DNA from: an uncultured Chlamydiae bacterium
Lineage (GTDB): Bacteria > Chlamydiota > Chlamydiia > Chlamydiales > CALBHK01
Length of the DNA: 7,520 nt
NCBI GenBank assembly: GCA_937894565.1
Contig: CALBHK010000166.1
Span: 1 to 7,520 of the forward strand
Reading direction: 5' to 3'
How positions within the stretch are numbered: the stretch's first letter is position 1; the number at the start of each line of letters is the position of its first letter. Of the stretch, positions 6,317-7,520 are shown piece after piece. The notes beneath the pieces were generated by a model, which saw nothing but the letters and a program-made list of their open reading frames with translations, was not told the origin of the DNA and did no database searches. Both the position numbers and the translations under genes were made by a program.

Positions 6317-7300
6317 TTAAGTTACCCCTTCATCTTCTTTTTTTACTTCATCTTTATTCTCGCTTACAGCCTCCAGCGCTTTAGCCGTATTTTCTTTATC
6401 TATGAAGCCATTTAACCGCTCTACATGGATGGGATGAATATCAAAAAATGCTTTAAAAGAACCCAAACGAGCAAAGATGGGATAGAACTTCCATATCATC
6501 CAGACTAAAAGAAGAAGTAAAAACAAGGTTAAGAAGCTAAAAACAAAAAAAATCATGCGGAAAGTTGTAGCAGAACCCTTTGAAACAGCTACCGACCAAA
6601 TGCGTATTAATTCTGGCTGGGCAAATTCCCCCAAACCCATAGGAGATGATTCAGAAAAACGCGCTCTATCTGGGATCACAGTCACATTATCATATTTAAG
6701 CCCCTGAACGCCTGAGGAAACAAGACGTCGAATGCGCGGGATCAACTGAGAATTCGGATCATCGAGCACTCCAGAATGCTTTACGTAGACAGAAGCTTTT
6801 ACATTTTCTAAATTTTTTTCAGGGTTAAGAGGGTCTTCTTTTGGAAATGCCAATTGTACACTTGCATCTAAAACCCCGTCGATTTTACGAATCGTATGCG
6901 CAATTGTCTCTGCTAAGCCTGCCTGATAGCGGATCTGCTCTTCCAAATCAGAAGGCACAAGTCCCCCTTTGGAAAAAATGGAAAGAAGAGTCTCCCCTTT
7001 AGATTTTGGATACCCCCCGTCTCTTAACAAGGTTAACGCTCTTTCATAATCTTCCGGGCGCACAGAAAGATCAAATTTTGCCTCTTCGCCACCCCCGCCT
7101 CCCCCTTTGGTCACAACTGCTACTTTATCGACCTCGATGCCCTTTCCTAGCAAGTAGACCACAATTTCCGTGGCTTCTTTCTGATCCAATCCCTGCACCA
7201 ATACTTTAGTGGAAGAACAGGAAGATAGAAAAAAAAGCAAAACAGTAAATAATCGCAAAAAATGAAAGAGGTCTAATTTAGAATGAGTTTGTTGTTTCAT
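6317..7300 (-). CDS. sctJ: type III secretion inner-membrane ring lipoprotein SctJ (YscJ/CdsJ/FliF-related)
   Basis: SctJ forms the periplasmic side of the inner-membrane ring of the injectisome. Residues 1-28 are a lipoprotein signal peptide with lipobox L25-S26-S27-C28, so C28 is the predicted lipidated residue. The first ring-building domain (about 33-100) includes VLVQGLDQKEATEIVVYLL and the landmark YERALTLLRDGGYP (84-97), but carries a glycine run (66-71) in a loop. The second domain (about 118-215) includes EEQIRYQAGLAETIAHTIRK (120-139) followed by IDGVLDASVQLAFP. A single strong membrane helix lies at 249-271, with a cytoplasmic tail to 327 that ends in charged residues. The length fits chlamydial CdsJ, which is longer than the roughly 245-aa YscJ. 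AAGGA (7311-7307) lies 6 nt before the ATG. It is the first gene of the operon. Confidence 0.96.
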   Translation of the reverse strand: MKQQTHSKLDLFHFLRLFTVLLFFLSSCSSTKVLVQGLDQKEATEIVVYLLGKGIEVDKVAVVTKGGGGGGEEAKFDLSVRPEDYERALTLLRDGGYPKSKGETLLSIFSKGGLVPSDLEEQIRYQAGLAETIAHTIRKIDGVLDASVQLAFPKEDPLNPEKNLENVKASVYVKHSGVLDDPNSQLIPRIRRLVSSGVQGLKYDNVTVIPDRARFSESSPMGLGEFAQPELIRIWSVAVSKGSATTFRMIFFVFSFLTLFLLLLLVWMIWKFYPIFARLGSFKAFFDIHPIHVERLNGFIDKENTAKALEAVSENKDEVKKEDEGVT

Positions 7301-7323
7301 CGTCTTTCCTTGGGAACTTAACT

Positions 7324-7346
7324 CTTATTGGCTATGCTAGCATAAG
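7324..7346 (-). promoter_or_regulatory. palindrome / hairpin in the sctJ leader
   Basis: TATGCTAGCATA (7333-7344) is a perfect 12-bp DNA palindrome. The surrounding sequence can also fold as RNA: CTTAT (7324-7328) with ATAAG (7342-7346) and GCTA (7331-7334) with TAGC (7338-7341), a 9-bp stem with a 2-nt bulge and 3-nt loop. It lies about 24-46 bases upstream of the sctJ ATG and just before the Shine-Dalgarno sequence. It may be an operator, a leader RNA element, or part of an alternative promoter (TATGCT as -10, with TTACCT 17 bp upstream). Confidence 0.45.
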
Positions 7347-7373
7347 AAGAATTAAGAGGATAGGTAAGGAAAA

Positions 7374-7403
7374 AGTATCACATCTCTTTTTAAAGATTGT
7401 TAA
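7374..7403 (-). promoter_or_regulatory. candidate promoter of the T3SS operon
   Basis: On the minus strand TTAACA (7403-7398) is followed, after an 18-bp spacer, by GATACT (7379-7374), which is preceded by TGT as in an extended -10. The -35 matches five of six consensus bases and the -10 four of six. Transcription would start near 7367, giving a leader of about 67 nt before the sctJ ATG. The -35 touches the left copy of the 12-bp direct repeat, so a protein bound there would be expected to affect it. An alternative weaker promoter is TTACCT-17-TATGCT further downstream. Confidence 0.5.
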
Positions 7404-7418
7404 CCATTTTTAAAGATT
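7387..7418. repeat. 12-bp direct repeat with 20-bp period between divergent promoters
   Basis: TTTTTAAAGATT occurs exactly twice, at 7387-7398 and 7407-7418. The starts are 20 bp apart, about two turns of the helix, so both copies face the same side of the DNA. The first copy lies in the spacer and at the -35 edge of the leftward candidate promoter; the second ends 4 bp before the -35 of the rightward promoter. That geometry is typical of a binding site for a dimer or a pair of regulator monomers, but AT-rich DNA makes chance similarity a real alternative. Confidence 0.5.
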
Positions 7419-7422
7419 TTAA

Positions 7423-7451
7423 TTGACAAACAAGTATTCTTATGCGATAAT
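7423..7451 (+). promoter_or_regulatory. strong sigma-70-type promoter reading out of the right end
   Basis: TTGACA (7423-7428) is a perfect -35. After exactly 17 bp comes GATAAT (7446-7451), five of six bases of the -10 consensus, preceded by TGC (7443-7445), which gives an extended -10. Predicted transcription start is near 7457-7458. No gene of useful length begins within the remaining 60 bases; the product lies beyond the window. Confidence 0.75.
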
Positions 7452-7456
7452 GATAC

Positions 7457-7495
7457 TAATGAATATTAAGCCCCGAGCATATTTAAGATTCATTA
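7457..7495 (+). repeat. 39-bp imperfect palindrome at the predicted start of the rightward transcript
   Basis: TAATGAAT (7457-7464) pairs with ATTCATTA (7488-7495). After one A/G mismatch (7465/7487), TTAAG (7466-7470) pairs with TTTAA (7482-7486), including one G-T pair. The loop of 11 bases (7471-7481) is ccccgagcata. It begins at the predicted start site of the promoter at 7423-7451, so it could be a 5'-terminal RNA stem-loop or an operator. The stem is AT-rich and its RNA stability would be modest. Confidence 0.5.
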
Positions 7496-7520
7496 AATAA
7501 CACTTTTAGTATACCATTAA

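Noticed and set aside
7006..7209. Plus-strand open frame opposite sctJ
   Set aside because: It is antisense to the conserved first ring domain of SctJ and has no family resemblance; it is a shadow of the coding strand.
7459..7500. 13-codon frame MNIKPRAYLRFIK after the rightward promoter
   Set aside because: It has no Shine-Dalgarno sequence, starts within a few bases of the predicted transcript start, and lies inside an inverted repeat that explains the sequence better; it is kept only as a remark in the findings.
1..7520. tRNA/rRNA genes, insertion sequence ends, CRISPR repeats, attachment sites
   Set aside because: I looked on both strands and saw no clover-leaf-like segment, transposase, terminal inverted repeats with target duplication, or regularly spaced repeats.

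Overview
The window looks like a chromosome segment of a member of the Chlamydiota, most likely an environmental (amoeba- or arthropod-associated) lineage. The main reason is the gene order sctJ - unknown helical gene - sctL - sctR - sctS - sctT, which matches the order I recall for the Chlamydia trachomatis cluster CT559-CT564 (cdsJ, CT560, cdsL, cdsR, cdsS, cdsT). A second reason is a cysteine-rich outer-membrane beta-barrel protein that resembles the Lpg1974-type 'MOMP-like' families of Simkania and Waddlia more than the OmpA of Chlamydiaceae. The DNA is AT-rich. Genus cannot be fixed from this window.

Layout. Positions 1-187 are an AT-rich leader region with no gene. Positions 188-1381 (+) encode a secreted, His- and Cys-rich beta-barrel porin-like protein, followed by a strong GC-rich hairpin terminator at 1408-1440. 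All the remaining genes are on the minus strand and read from right to left: sctJ (7300-6317), a SctK-position gene (6307-5435), sctL (5438-4725), sctR (4705-3842), sctS (3832-3554), sctT (3527-2697) and an unrecognised 409-residue gene (2679-1450). Gaps between them are 9-26 nt, or a 4-nt overlap, so this is almost certainly one operon. It ends at the same hairpin that terminates the convergent porin gene.

How the genes work together. SctJ forms the inner-membrane ring of the type III secretion injectisome. SctL belongs to the cytoplasmic ATPase stator/sorting platform. The gene between them sits where sctK lies in Yersinia/Pseudomonas operons and has a helical FliG/SctK-like look. SctR, SctS and SctT build the export gate. 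The ATPase, SctQ, SctU, SctV, secretin and needle genes are not here, which fits the dispersed T3SS loci of chlamydiae. The last gene has no signal peptide or membrane segment and no family I recognise; its place in the operon makes it the main unknown of the window.

The right end (7301-7520) is a compact divergent control region. It has a leftward promoter candidate for the T3SS operon (7374-7403) and a near-consensus extended -10 promoter reading rightward out of the window (7423-7451). A 12-bp direct repeat with a period of exactly 20 bp lies between and within them. There is a palindrome/hairpin in the sctJ leader, and a 39-bp imperfect palindrome begins at the predicted start of the rightward transcript. 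No tRNA, rRNA, insertion sequence, CRISPR array or integrase was seen.
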